This document shows, in pieces, positions 63,951 through 64,000 of a stretch of 64,000 bases of DNA (its first letter is position 1; every line of letters begins with the position of its first letter). Below the pieces are notes generated by a model. That model was not told the origin of the DNA. It was given only the letters and a program-made list of their open reading frames with translations, and ran no database searches. The DNA is taken from assembly GCA_963825075.1 (NCBI GenBank), contig CAWGRX010000015.1:310001-374000 (forward strand). Direction: 5' to 3'. A program made the position numbers and the translations under genes. This DNA comes from CAWAVN01 sp963825075 (lineage in GTDB: Bacteria > Planctomycetota > Planctomycetia > Planctomycetales > Planctomycetaceae).

Positions 63951-63997
63951 AATACAACTGTATTAACACAATAATACAATTATCTTGAAGATGTCAA
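63951..63997 (-). promoter_or_regulatory. Promoter and inverted-repeat operator of the GntR-ABC operon
   Basis: TGTATTA (63959-63965) and TAATACA (63972-63978) are perfect inverted arms spaced by six bases. AATACA-AC-TGTATT (63951-63964) is a second overlapping one. On the minus strand TTGACA (63992-63997) stands as a -35 box and TATTAT (63971-63976) as a -10 with a short 15-bp spacer. The operator overlaps the -10 region, so bound regulator would block transcription. Confidence 0.65.
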
Positions 63998-64000
63998 CGG

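Noticed and set aside
1..64000. tRNA genes, rRNA genes or a CRISPR array
   Set aside because: Reading both strands I saw no tRNA arm-pattern, rRNA block or regularly spaced repeats. A covariance scan could still find a missed tRNA.

Overview
This window reads as chromosomal DNA from a planctomycete (phylum Planctomycetota). Several independent signs agree: a DUF1549/DUF1553 plus DUF1501 pair next to WD40, EF-hand and DUF1559 (prepilin-like) proteins; an N-terminal sorting-like motif (LEDRCLLS) with FG-GAP repeats on a giant exported protein; many PQQ-like and WD40 propellers with signal peptides; a membrane-bound Ser/Thr kinase; and sulfatase and sialidase genes. A lineage near Gemmatales or Pirellulales is likely, but I cannot place it further. 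The DNA is moderately GC-rich throughout, with no island of clearly different composition. I saw no rRNA, tRNA or CRISPR array.

Layout. 1-12 kb (minus strand) is a planctomycete surface module: WD40, DUF1549/DUF1553, DUF1501, EF-hand and DUF1559 proteins, then an HTTM membrane protein and the start of a molybdenum-hydroxylase FAD subunit. 12-16.3 kb (mostly plus) holds a PQQ-like propeller, a plastocyanin-like exported protein, a PQQ-type sugar dehydrogenase and two tiny membrane proteins. 16.7-24 kb has aroA, a 29-residue basic protein, WD40 and LRR exported proteins, a FabZ-like dehydratase and a broken bacteriocin-immunity-like gene. 24.6-32.3 kb carries three consecutive related genes built from HEAT-like repeats and a propeller. 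32.5-36 kb is a glycan-scavenging patch (sulfatase, CMD-family protein, sialidase-like protein, sulfatase remnant). 36.4-43.4 kb has surE, a NUDIX hydrolase, a TPR protein, an orphan sugar-ABC ATPase, a strong 6S RNA candidate, and rarA. 44-53 kb has a membrane Ser/Thr kinase, a BON protein, the LEDRCLLS/FG-GAP/metalloprotease-like protein, and a long NfeD-type protease with two ClpP-like segments. 54-64 kb has metK, an acyl-activating enzyme and an aldehyde dehydrogenase separated by a repeat-flanked GxxExxY cassette, and a GntR/ABC operon with a visible operator.

Two themes cut across the window. First, it is full of short palindromic repeats. One family behaves like a MITE, with about 25-bp terminal inverted repeats (8145-8271, 16423-16681, 30408-30547, plus fragments). 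Other palindromes lie inside the signal-peptide region of at least three genes. Second, about ten single-base frame breaks interrupt otherwise conserved genes, including aroA and surE. In most of them one added or removed base restores the family sequence, so I treat these as probable sequencing or assembly indels rather than true pseudogenes.

Limits: calls rest on reading translations and motifs by eye. Repeat boundaries are good to a few bases. No database search or folding program was run.
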